Assembly: GCF_030020805.1 (NCBI RefSeq)
Contig: NZ_CP125098.1
Location: 2,584,001-2,648,000, forward strand
Direction: 5' to 3'
Origin: Paenibacillus sp. RC67
Lineage (GTDB): Bacteria > Bacillota > Bacilli > Paenibacillales > NBRC-103111
DNA: 64,000 nucleotides
Part shown: positions 56,722 to 64,000 of the stretch, piece after piece
Numbering within the stretch: position 1 is the first letter of the stretch
Layout of the letters: the number at the start of each line of letters is the position of its first letter
Notes under the pieces: generated by a model
What the model was told of the DNA's origin: nothing
Databases searched by the model: none
Seen by the model: the letters and a program-made list of their open reading frames with translations, nothing else
Program-made: the position numbers and the translations under genes

Positions 56722-56775
56722 TTTCATTTAAGCTTCGGGGAGTGTATAATAAGCACATACAGGCAGAACGGCCTG
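56722..56775 (+). promoter_or_regulatory. Promoter and small hairpin before hbd
   Basis: TTTCAT (56722-56727), 17 bases, TATAAT (56745-56750). A short hairpin CAGGC/GCCTG with following TTTTA (56760-56780) lies in the leader; it is too weak to call an attenuator. Confidence 0.5.
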
Positions 56776-56840
56776 TTTTAATTAACCATGGGTTTATATA
56801 GTGAGAGATTGCAAATGAAAGCGGTTAAGGGGGAAACGGC

Positions 56841-57713
56841 ATGCAGTGCGGCAAAGTCGGTGTTATCGGTGCCGGAACGATGGGCCAAGGCATCGCAGAG
56901 ATGCTGGCAGCACAAGGAATGGACGTATTATTAATTGACCGTACGTCGGAGAAATTGGAGCAAGCATTAGAGCAGATTGAACTTAGCCTCGACAAGCAGC
57001 TGGAGAAATGGGCTATCACTACTGCAGAGAAAAAGCTCATTTTATCCAGAATCCATAGAGATACCGTCATGTACAGTCTTGCAGATTGCGATCTGGTTAT
57101 CGAATCGATCAGCGAAGATTTGGATCAGAAAAAGCTGTTGTTTCAACGGTTGGATGAAATTTGTCCGGCAACAACCATTTTGGCCAGCAATACTTCCACA
57201 TTAAGCTTGACAGAGATCGCAGCAGTAACAAAACGGCCTGATCGAGTCATTGGCATTCATTTTTTGCACCCTGTATCAAAAATCCGTTTGGTGGAGATTA
57301 TTAGAGGGTTAAAAACTTCCGAGGATACGTTTTCTTTTACGAAGCAATTTATTGAAAATACGATTCAAAGAACAGGCATTCAGGTATATGAATCGCCTGG
57401 TTTTGTTACGACACGATTGATTTGTGTTCTGATTAACGAAGCTATGCATACGCTGTCAGAGCGGGTTGCGAGTGCAGAAGATATCGATACGGCAATGCGA
57501 ATGGGTTATGATTTTCACTATGGTCCTCTCGAAACAGCGGATCGAATGGGACTGGATGCACTTTTGGTGGCAATGGAACGGATGTTCCGAGAGTTTGGAG
57601 ACGTGAAATATCGCCCCGCCGTCCTTTTGAAGCAAATGGTTCGTGCCGGGCAGCTCGGCGTAAAGACTGGGCAAGGCTTTTTCCGCTATGATAAGGATGG
57701 TGACCGTCTGTGA
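56841..57713 (+). CDS. hbd: 3-hydroxyacyl-CoA (3-hydroxybutyryl-CoA) dehydrogenase
   Basis: 290 residues. NAD loop VGVIGAGTMGQGIAEMLAAQ, catalytic His and Glu in GIHFLHPVSKIRLVEIIRG, and a C-terminal dimer domain (VTTRLICVLINEAMHTLSER, MGYDFHYGPLETADRMGLD). Family: short-chain 3-hydroxyacyl-CoA oxidation or butyrate metabolism; the direction is not decided by sequence. ATG after GGGGGAAAC. Its TGA overlaps the GTG of ackA. Confidence 0.9.
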   Translation: MQCGKVGVIGAGTMGQGIAEMLAAQGMDVLLIDRTSEKLEQALEQIELSLDKQLEKWAITTAEKKLILSRIHRDTVMYSLADCDLVIESISEDLDQKKLLFQRLDEICPATTILASNTSTLSLTEIAAVTKRPDRVIGIHFLHPVSKIRLVEIIRGLKTSEDTFSFTKQFIENTIQRTGIQVYESPGFVTTRLICVLINEAMHTLSERVASAEDIDTAMRMGYDFHYGPLETADRMGLDALLVAMERMFREFGDVKYRPAVLLKQMVRAGQLGVKTGQGFFRYDKDGDRL

Positions 57714-58924
57714 AAGTTCTCGTAATCAATGCAGGAAGCTCCTCGCTGAAATTTCAGCTTTACAATATGATGGATGAAACGGTTCTAGCTAAAGGCAAGG
57801 TAGAGCGCATAGGAATGGATTCTGCTATTGTGTGCTTTGAGCCTGATGGAGGCTCGGAGGTTCGCGAAGTTGCGGAAATATTGGAGCATACGACAGCGAT
57901 TCGAAAAGTTCTGGAGATGATCGTGCATCCTAAGTATGGTGTTCTGGACTCCATCCAAGAGATCGAAGCCGTCGGACACAGGGTCGTTCATGGTGGTGAA
58001 ACATTCACTGGGTCGGTTATCGTGGATGAGGATGTAAAACGGGAAATAAGAACTTTGTTTGATTTGGCCCCGCTGCATAATCCAGCACATATGCTGGGCA
58101 TTAACGCCGTAGAAGCGAATATGCCGGATGTAACTCAGGTTGTTACCTTCGATACTGCGTTCCATCAAACGATGCCACAAGGGTCTTATTTGTATCCGAT
58201 TCCAATGGTGCTTTACAAGAAGCATAAAATCCGCAGGTACGGCTTTCATGGCATCTCTCATGCATATGTAAGCGAAAGAGCCGCAGCGCTGCTGCAAAAG
58301 CCATTGAAGGAGCTGAAGCTGATCTCTTGCCATATCGGTAATGGAGCCAGCTGCACAGCCGTACTGAACGGCAAGTCGTTCGATACAAGTATGGGCTTGA
58401 CGCCACTCGAAGGTCTAATGATGGGAACACGCAGTGGCGATATCGATCCGGCTATCGTTCCATTTGCCATGGGCAAAGAAGAACTGACGTTGAGTGAAGT
58501 GAATTCCATGCTGAATAAACATAGCGGACTTATGGCGATTTCGGGTATTAGCAGCGATATGCGGGAAATACTGGAGGCTATGAAGGAAGGCGACCGAAGT
58601 GCAACCCTTGCCTTCGAAATGTATGAGTACCGTCTAAGAAAATACATCGGTTCTTATGCGGCTGCGATGAACGGAGTGGATGTATTGGTATTTACGGCAG
58701 GAGTCGGAGAAAATTCGGCAGCGCTGCGTCAGGCTGTATGCCGTAATTTGACATTCCTTGGTTTGGAACTTGATGAAAGAGCGAATGAACAGCGTTCCAA
58801 TGACGAACGGATCATTTCCACCGAGCAGTCCCGGATACAGGTTCTTGTCATCCCGACGAATGAAGAATTAGTTATCGCCCGCGATACGCATCAACTCCTA
58901 TTGAATCGCAGAAATGTAGTATAA
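57710..58924 (+). CDS. ackA: Acetate kinase
   Basis: 404 residues. ATP and acetate motifs: VLVINAGSSSLKFQLY, GHRVVHGGE, FDTAFHQTMP, YGFHGISHAYVSERAA, CHIGNGASCTAV, GLMMGTRSGDIDP and FTAGVGENSAALR. Interconverts acetate/ATP and acetyl-phosphate/ADP. It is translationally coupled to hbd by a four-base overlap, which suggests a joint role in acyl-CoA overflow or use. pta is not present in the window. Confidence 0.95.
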   Translation: MKVLVINAGSSSLKFQLYNMMDETVLAKGKVERIGMDSAIVCFEPDGGSEVREVAEILEHTTAIRKVLEMIVHPKYGVLDSIQEIEAVGHRVVHGGETFTGSVIVDEDVKREIRTLFDLAPLHNPAHMLGINAVEANMPDVTQVVTFDTAFHQTMPQGSYLYPIPMVLYKKHKIRRYGFHGISHAYVSERAAALLQKPLKELKLISCHIGNGASCTAVLNGKSFDTSMGLTPLEGLMMGTRSGDIDPAIVPFAMGKEELTLSEVNSMLNKHSGLMAISGISSDMREILEAMKEGDRSATLAFEMYEYRLRKYIGSYAAAMNGVDVLVFTAGVGENSAALRQAVCRNLTFLGLELDERANEQRSNDERIISTEQSRIQVLVIPTNEELVIARDTHQLLLNRRNVV

Positions 58925-58963
58925 TCTAATTGTGACTCTGAAATAGGAAGGATGATCCATTTA

Positions 58964-60262
58964 ATGAGCCGAAATTTATCTATGATTCGAGATGTCGATC
59001 AACATAGAGACAGTGAAGTGAGGATCGGCTGCTGGTTGCATAATAAGCGTTCTAGCGGAAAAATTCAATTTTTGCAGCTGCGTGATGGCTCGGGATTCAT
59101 TCAGGCAGTAGTCGTAAAAAGCGATGTGCCGGAGGAGGTCTGGGAATCAGCAGGGAAGCTTACACAAGAAAGCTCTCTTTATGTGACCGGAAACGTGCGG
59201 GAAGACACTCGAAGCAAGAGCGGCTATGAGCTGACGGTAACCGGAATTGAGATTATTCAGGTTTCTAGCGATTACCCGATAACGCCAAAAGAGCATGGTG
59301 TGGATTACTTAATGGATCACCGCCATTTATGGATACGTTCGCCGCGGCAGCGGGCCATACTTGTTATACGCGCTCAAATTATTCGAGCAATTCAACAATT
59401 TTTCGATGAGCGGGGCTTTCATTTGGTCGATCCTCCGATCTTGACGCCATCGTCTTGCGAAGGGACGACGAACCTGTTTCATACGAAATATTTTGATGAA
59501 GACGCTTTTTTAACGCAGAGCGGTCAGCTGTATATGGAAGCAGCCGCAATGGCTTTAGGGCGTGTCTATTCATTCGGACCCACCTTCCGTGCCGAGAAGT
59601 CAAAGACGAGACGTCATTTGATCGAGTTCTGGATGATTGAGCCTGAAATGGCCTTCATTACGCATGAAGAAAATTTGGAAGTGCAGGAGCAGTTTGTTTC
59701 GCATATCATTCAGTCCGTCTTGGACAACTGCGGCAAGGAGCTGGAAGTGCTGGAACGTGACACGTCGAAGCTTAAGAACATCCAAGCTCCGTTTCCGCGG
59801 ATTACCTATGACGAAGCGATCAGCTTTCTGCAAAAGAACGGGCATGAAATCGAGTGGGGAGAAGATTTCGGTGCACCGCATGAGACAGCGATTGCCGAGA
59901 ATTACGATAAGCCAGTATTTATCACTCATTACCCTACCGAGATTAAAGCATTCTACATGAAACCGGATCCAAATCGGCCTGAGGTTGTGTTGTGTGCGGA
60001 TATGATTGCTCCAGAGGGATACGGGGAGATTATTGGGGGCAGTCAACGGATTGACGATCCGGTGCTGATGGAAGAACGGTTTACGGAGCATGAGCTGTCT
60101 AAGGAAGCCTATCAATGGTATTTGGATTTGCGTAAATACGGTACGGTGCCTCATTCAGGCTTTGGTCTTGGTTTGGAGCGTACGGTTGCGTGGATTTGCG
60201 GCTTGGATCATGTACGGGAAACGATTCCTTTTCCAAGACTGCTGTACCGCTTGTACCCATAA
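58964..60262 (+). CDS. asnS: Asparaginyl-tRNA synthetase
   Basis: Class II synthetase, about 432 residues. The N-terminal OB fold binds the anticodon ([19 protein letters not shown]); motif 2 is [16 protein letters not shown] and motif 3 is [20 protein letters not shown]. The residues PHSGFGLG and the lack of a GatB-type alternative favour AsnRS over AspRS. ATG 58964 after AGGAAGGA; dnaD follows, as in Bacillus. Confidence 0.92.
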   Translation: MSRNLSMIRDVDQHRDSEVRIGCWLHNKRSSGKIQFLQLRDGSGFIQAVVVKSDVPEEVWESAGKLTQESSLYVTGNVREDTRSKSGYELTVTGIEIIQVSSDYPITPKEHGVDYLMDHRHLWIRSPRQRAILVIRAQIIRAIQQFFDERGFHLVDPPILTPSSCEGTTNLFHTKYFDEDAFLTQSGQLYMEAAAMALGRVYSFGPTFRAEKSKTRRHLIEFWMIEPEMAFITHEENLEVQEQFVSHIIQSVLDNCGKELEVLERDTSKLKNIQAPFPRITYDEAISFLQKNGHEIEWGEDFGAPHETAIAENYDKPVFITHYPTEIKAFYMKPDPNRPEVVLCADMIAPEGYGEIIGGSQRIDDPVLMEERFTEHELSKEAYQWYLDLRKYGTVPHSGFGLGLERTVAWICGLDHVRETIPFPRLLYRLYP

Positions 60263-60392
60263 AGTTAATTTCTCAGTAGTGAAGTCAGGATACAAGCTTA
60301 GGGAAGAATGGGGCGGTTCTCTTGAAGAACCGCTGTTCTTTCGAATGAGCTTGGGGAACGGTTATGTGTTTTTTGTATAGAGAGGTGATCGG

Positions 60393-61058
60393 ATGAAACA
60401 GCAAAGTAAGGAAAACAGAGAATTGCTGGCTGCTTTTGTGGCGGGTTGGCGGGAAGGCACTGTAGGAGTCCCGTATCTTTTGTTAAAGCACTATCATCAG
60501 TGGAAGCTGACAGAAGTCGAGGTTATGCTGATGATCCATGTGATGGCTTTTATGGAGAGGGAACGTAAGGAATTCCCAACACTTGAGGAGCTGCAAGCAA
60601 GAATGACCGTTCCGGGCGAGAAGGTCATTGCGGCTTTGCAGAAGCTTTTGAAGGAAGGGTTATTAACCATTGACGACAGTGTGGACCCAGTAAGCGGCAT
60701 TCAATATGAGAAATATAACTTTACACCTTTACTTGAACGACTCGCAGGCTGTTGGTTCGAGGAAATGGAGAAGCTTAAGCAGAAGAAGGAGCCGGAGGTT
60801 CGCAAGGATATATTTTCCGTTTTCGAAAAAGAATTCGGTCGTCCCTTGACTCCTATGGAGCTGGAATCAATTACGGGCTGGCTTGATAAGGACGGCTATC
60901 TGGAGGAATTGATTTTGGCCGGGCTGAAGGAGGCCGTATTTGCGGGGAAAGTACACTTTAGATACATTGACCGGATATTGCTTGAATGGAGCCGCAACCG
61001 GATTACAACGGTGGAGCAGGCGAAGGAGCATTCACAGAAATTCCGCTCCATGCGTTAG
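60393..61058 (+). CDS. dnaD: DnaD family primosomal protein
   Basis: 221 residues: an N-terminal winged-helix DDBH1 domain (VGVPYLLLKHYHQWKLTEVE) and the C-terminal DDBH2 domain (KDIFSVFEKEFGRPLTPMEL, ESITGWLDKDGYLEELI). DnaD remodels DNA at origins and in replication restart with DnaB and DnaI. The asnS-dnaD order is as in Bacillus, but nth does not follow here. ATG after AGAGAGGTGATCGG. Terminator at 61.1 kb. Confidence 0.88.
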   Translation: MKQQSKENRELLAAFVAGWREGTVGVPYLLLKHYHQWKLTEVEVMLMIHVMAFMERERKEFPTLEELQARMTVPGEKVIAALQKLLKEGLLTIDDSVDPVSGIQYEKYNFTPLLERLAGCWFEEMEKLKQKKEPEVRKDIFSVFEKEFGRPLTPMELESITGWLDKDGYLEELILAGLKEAVFAGKVHFRYIDRILLEWSRNRITTVEQAKEHSQKFRSMR

Positions 61059-61108
61059 ACTGATGTGATTGCTGCAGGACTTTTTTCTACATGCGGTAAA
61101 GCAACAAA

Positions 61109-61147
61109 AAACCTTTCTGGACTTTTAGATCCGGAAAGGTTTTTTCG
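61109..61147. terminator. Bidirectional terminator after dnaD
   Basis: ACCTTTCTGGA pairs with TCCGGAAAGGT (one mismatch), with A run before and T run after. It ends dnaD and the convergent secreted-protein gene. Confidence 0.85.
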
Positions 61148-61157
61148 TCTGTTTTGA

Positions 61158-62900
61158 TTATTTTTGGCTAATAAAGATCGTATCGACTTCGGTTTTAACA
61201 TCCGCTTTTAAAATTTGGTCGAAAAAGGTGGTTGGAACATACAAAGATCCTTGATCATTGATAAATGGTGCTGCCCCTAACGAGATCGGAGCCATTTTAT
61301 TATATGTGTATTGATCCTTTCCGACCGTAACAGCGGTCCATTGAGCGCCTTTCGACACTTCAGCCTGCTGCTTGTCGGCATTCCATTTCAGCGTGTAACC
61401 AAGGCTTTCGGCAACCGTACGCAGAGGAGCAAAAGGGACTCCTTCCTTGTTCGTCAGCAATGGGATTTCTTGATTATCAACGACCAGCTTGCTAGGTTTA
61501 GTAGGGTTCGTGCTGGTGCTTTCGCTTGGGATAGCGAAGCGGAACTCAGGTGATCCAGAAGAATAAGGCGCGATTTCGTATTGACCGAACACAATAACGG
61601 CATCCCCTTTTTCGATATAAAAAGATGGAGTATCTGAAATGCCCTTAAATTCATCCTGGAAATATTTTTCCGGTGTTTTAGCCATTTCAGCTATAATCTG
61701 TTTATTAATCATTTCTTTGTATTGATCTCCGAATAACGAGCTTAATTCGATCTTGCTCGCTTGTTCATTATTTAATGCATTGTAATTATCGATCCGAGTC
61801 ATACCGTGCGCGCCGCCTGTAAAGGTATAGGTGGTCATTTGGATAGACAGACGGTTACTGCTGGTGCTGCTTCCGTCAGACTTTAGATCATATTTAATGA
61901 ACAGCTCATAAGGTCTAACCTCAATTCCTTCTTGTTTCGCTCTTTCAGCATCTTTTTGGGCTTGCTCTTTCATACTCTCCAAGTCTTTGTTGGCCTGGCG
62001 TGCAATCAGATCGTTAAGCTCGGCTTGATACTGGGCATCTTTCATACCAGTAATTACGGGTACGCTCATATCTACCTTCAATTGATCGAGCTGCTCCTGT
62101 TTTGAGGCAGAGGATACTTGAACTCCATCTTGACTAGAGCTTGCTGCTGGAATAGCTATGGCGAATTCAGGACTGCCTGCAGCGTACGGAGCGATCTCGT
62201 ATGCACTAAACACGATGACAGCTTTTCCATTTTCGATATAAAAGGTTTGGTCGTCACTGATTCCTTTGAACTCATTGAACTCATCGCTGAAATAATTTTC
62301 TGGTGATTTGGCAATCTCCGCTTTGACTTGCTGGTTAATTACATCTTTGTAATTACCACCGAATATGTCGCTCAATGTAATAGCGGCTGCTTGGTCGCTA
62401 TCTTTGACGTTGTAAGTGTCAATTCGCGTCATGCCGTGCGCTCCACCCGTATAGCTGTAAGTGTAGACCTTGATGGAGAGGGTATGATTCGCGTTGGTTT
62501 TCACTTCGTATTTTACATCCACAGAATAAGGTCTAAACGGGTAACCGTTCTGAGTCGCATCCTCTAGCCCCTCTTTAGCTTGGGATTTGATAGCGTCCAA
62601 GTCTTTCGCAGCTACTTCTGCGATCTGATCATTCAGCTTGGTTTGATAAGCCTTATCTTTTAGGCCGCTAATGACTGGTACGCTCAGGTTGGAGGTTAAT
62701 TCACTTGTTTGTTCCTGCTCTGTTTTGGCTGTTACTTGAATATCGGTGCTCGAGATAGGTGCGGAAATAGGTACAGCTGTTATAACGCCGGATGCAGGGA
62801 TTGCGGTTACGGCTGGTGATGCCATAGAGCTATTGGCATAGGAAGCGAGCATACAACATCCTGCAATACCTAGAGTCAATAATTTAAAGGGTGTTTTCAT
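61158..62900 (-). CDS. Secreted protein with two DUF4163/DUF3298 repeats and a stalk domain
   Basis: 580 residues. Signal peptide (LLTLGIAGCCMLASYANSSM, possibly a lipobox-like Cys but cut site uncertain). Then two copies of an RsiV-like DUF4163+DUF3298 module: copy 1 about 70-265 and copy 2 about 275-465, sharing SVPVI(S/T)G(L/M)KD, YTGGAHGMTRID / FTGGAHGMTRID and YEIAPY(A/S)(A/S)GSPEF. The C-terminus is a copper-amine-oxidase-N-like stalk (PFAPLRTVAESLGYTLKWNA). ATG 62900 after AGGAGGTACTC. Role unknown; related modules bind lysozyme in RsiV. Confidence 0.83.
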   Translation of the reverse strand: MKTPFKLLTLGIAGCCMLASYANSSMASPAVTAIPASGVITAVPISAPISSTDIQVTAKTEQEQTSELTSNLSVPVISGLKDKAYQTKLNDQIAEVAAKDLDAIKSQAKEGLEDATQNGYPFRPYSVDVKYEVKTNANHTLSIKVYTYSYTGGAHGMTRIDTYNVKDSDQAAAITLSDIFGGNYKDVINQQVKAEIAKSPENYFSDEFNEFKGISDDQTFYIENGKAVIVFSAYEIAPYAAGSPEFAIAIPAASSSQDGVQVSSASKQEQLDQLKVDMSVPVITGMKDAQYQAELNDLIARQANKDLESMKEQAQKDAERAKQEGIEVRPYELFIKYDLKSDGSSTSSNRLSIQMTTYTFTGGAHGMTRIDNYNALNNEQASKIELSSLFGDQYKEMINKQIIAEMAKTPEKYFQDEFKGISDTPSFYIEKGDAVIVFGQYEIAPYSSGSPEFRFAIPSESTSTNPTKPSKLVVDNQEIPLLTNKEGVPFAPLRTVAESLGYTLKWNADKQQAEVSKGAQWTAVTVGKDQYTYNKMAPISLGAAPFINDQGSLYVPTTFFDQILKADVKTEVDTIFISQK

Positions 62901-63311
62901 AATGAGTACCTCCTGGATGATCATGGTTAATGTGATTCCTAAAGCTATTATAGCTAACCTGATTTTTCCTTTGGTTACGGAGAAGTTACAATTCTCGTAA
63001 AATAGTACAAGGGGCTATTGTCAGTCACAAAGTAAAACTATATTACACGGTTTGGAAAAAAATGAATCAATTTGATAGAGGGAAAACTGCATAAAAAGGC
63101 GTGAAGATATCTGAGTTCCGGCTAGCTATCTTTCATTTTGGGAGAATTGAAAGCGTATCCGGTAAGTGGTTGGGATTTCCAGACATTTAAAAATAAGAAG
63201 TTTTTTGATGACAATCTGTAACTTTTTCATCATTTCCTTCGTCTATAATTTGGAAGTAATGGTTTTGATAGATACATAGAATGATTGTCGATAACAGGTA
63301 GGAGGGTCGCA
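62901..63311. other. Intergenic region between the secreted protein and ABC genes
   Basis: About 410 bases without a gene. A TATAAT at 63244-63249 can serve the ABC gene and TATAAT on the minus strand near 62950 can serve the secreted-protein gene; neither has a clear -35. No ORF with a ribosome site was found. GAAAGCGTATCC (63148) is only a weak cre-like match. Confidence 0.5.
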
Positions 63312-64000
63312 ATGCTTGGTTGGCTTCGCCAAAAAAACAAAAATCAACCTGAAGAGGCTGACAGGGAGGCAGAAGCTCAGCAGCCGGTGGACTTATCGCT
63401 GGAATTGGGGGCAGCATCCTTGGAAGCCTCGGCCGCCACAGCTGAGCCGGTGGATTATAGCACGCCCTTGCTAACGGTTGAAGGGGTAGAAAGGTCTTTT
63501 CCCGTCGGAGGCCAGCAGCTGCATGTGCTGAAGGGCATTCATATGTCTCTTTATCACAGGCAGCTTGTTATGCTGAAAGGACGTTCAGGTTCTGGTAAAA
63601 CAACGCTGTTGAACTTGATTGGGGGGCTTGACCAGCCGAACAAGGGCGAGATTGTGTTTAAAGATCATCCGTTTCATTTGTGCAGCGACGATCAGCGTAC
63701 GCAAATAAGACGCAAAGAAATAGGATTTATTTTCCAATCATTTGCCTTAATGCCACTTCTTTCTGCTTGGGAGAACGTAGAGCTGGCTCTTCGAATGGCT
63801 GACGTCCCACGCTCCGAATGGAAGAACAGAGCTTCTCACTGCTTGGAGCTTGTCGGATTGACCAAACGGATGCATCATAGGCCCTTCGAGCTCTCGGGAG
63901 GAGAGCAGCAGCGTGTCGCAATTGCTAAAGCTATTGCCCACAGGCCTAGTCTGCTTCTAGCTGACGAGCCGACGGCGGAGCTTGATTCGCAGATGGGCGC
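63312..64000 (+). CDS. ABC transporter ATP-binding protein (LolD/MacB type), partial
   Basis: Open at the right edge of the window (229 codons seen, no stop). Walker [13 protein letters not shown]-loop [12 protein letters not shown], signature [15 protein letters not shown] and Walker [14 protein letters not shown] are intact. This is the small ATPase that drives MacB/FtsX-type permeases (lipoprotein, antibiotic or peptide export). The first 50 residues before the ATPase core are acidic and low in complexity (Glu, Ala, Gln, Ser). ATG follows AGGAGGGTCGC. Confidence 0.9.
   Translation, partial: MLGWLRQKNKNQPEEADREAEAQQPVDLSLELGAASLEASAATAEPVDYSTPLLTVEGVERSFPVGGQQLHVLKGIHMSLYHRQLVMLKGRSGSGKTTLLNLIGGLDQPNKGEIVFKDHPFHLCSDDQRTQIRRKEIGFIFQSFALMPLLSAWENVELALRMADVPRSEWKNRASHCLELVGLTKRMHHRPFELSGGEQQRVAIAKAIAHRPSLLLADEPTAELDSQMG

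Noticed and set aside
60308..60336. Terminator between asnS and dnaD
   Set aside because: GGCGGTTCT and AGAACCGC form a hairpin, but no T run follows and the genes look co-transcribed.
63146..63160. Catabolite-response element (cre)
   Set aside because: GAAAGCGTATCC has at least three mismatches to the cre consensus and no promoter fits beside it.

Overview
The window is a gene-dense stretch of a chromosome from an endospore-forming Firmicute, most likely a Paenibacillus or close relative. This is judged from gene order and protein resemblance, not from a search. It carries the late division and cell-wall cluster, the spoIIGA-sigE-sigG sporulation block, T-box leaders, a PyrR attenuator, Bacillales-type Shine-Dalgarno sequences and frequent GTG/TTG starts. 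No tRNA, rRNA, CRISPR array, prophage or insertion sequence was found.

Layout. 1-7.4 kb: end of spoVE, then murG, murB, murA, divIB, ftsA and ftsZ (peptidoglycan precursors and the division ring). 7.5-8.1 kb: a flavodoxin behind two Fur-box-like sites, lying inside the division/sporulation block. 8.2-10.9 kb: spoIIGA, sigE and sigG. 11-15.4 kb: the ylmC-D-E-sepF-ylmG-H-divIVA cluster. 15.4-21 kb: T-box-controlled ileS, ylyA on the opposite strand, lspA and a RluD-type synthase. 21-25.2 kb: patA, an autoregulated SRPBCC/ArsR pair, dapL and dapH; patA, dapL and dapH cover three steps of acetyl-type diaminopimelate synthesis. 25.3-34.4 kb: the pyrimidine operon pyrR-B-C-carA-carB-pyrF-pyrE behind a PyrR attenuator, without pyrD or pyrK. 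34.4-36.9 kb: a small accessory patch with a broken acetyltransferase, an orphan ORF, a cysteine hydrolase and a secreted protein. 36.9-46.2 kb: a minus-strand proB-proA-proC-mtnW-mtnX-mtnB run under a T-box, with mtnE next to it, then a methyltransferase and mtnU on the plus strand. 46.2-53.2 kb: a palindromic element, GNAT and GrpB genes, a LysR regulator divergent from leuCD, and a UDP-sugar pyrophosphorylase. 53.2-64 kb: yjdF with a structured leader, an AraC/isomerase/dehydrogenase group, hbd-ackA, asnS, dnaD, a secreted protein with an internal duplication, and the start of an ABC transporter ATPase.

Most of the window is conserved core genome. The most interesting unexplained structures are non-coding. 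Upstream of divIB and of sepF there are arrays with a period of about 40 nt, in which a conserved linker of about 20 nt alternates with short hairpins of changing sequence; the last hairpin sits just before the Shine-Dalgarno. A palindromic element of about 170 bp lies at 46.3 kb. Also notable are an operator placed exactly in the -35/-10 spacer of the SRPBCC-arsR promoter, the joining of proline synthesis and methionine salvage in one T-box-led operon, and a leader upstream of yjdF that can hide the ribosome binding site.
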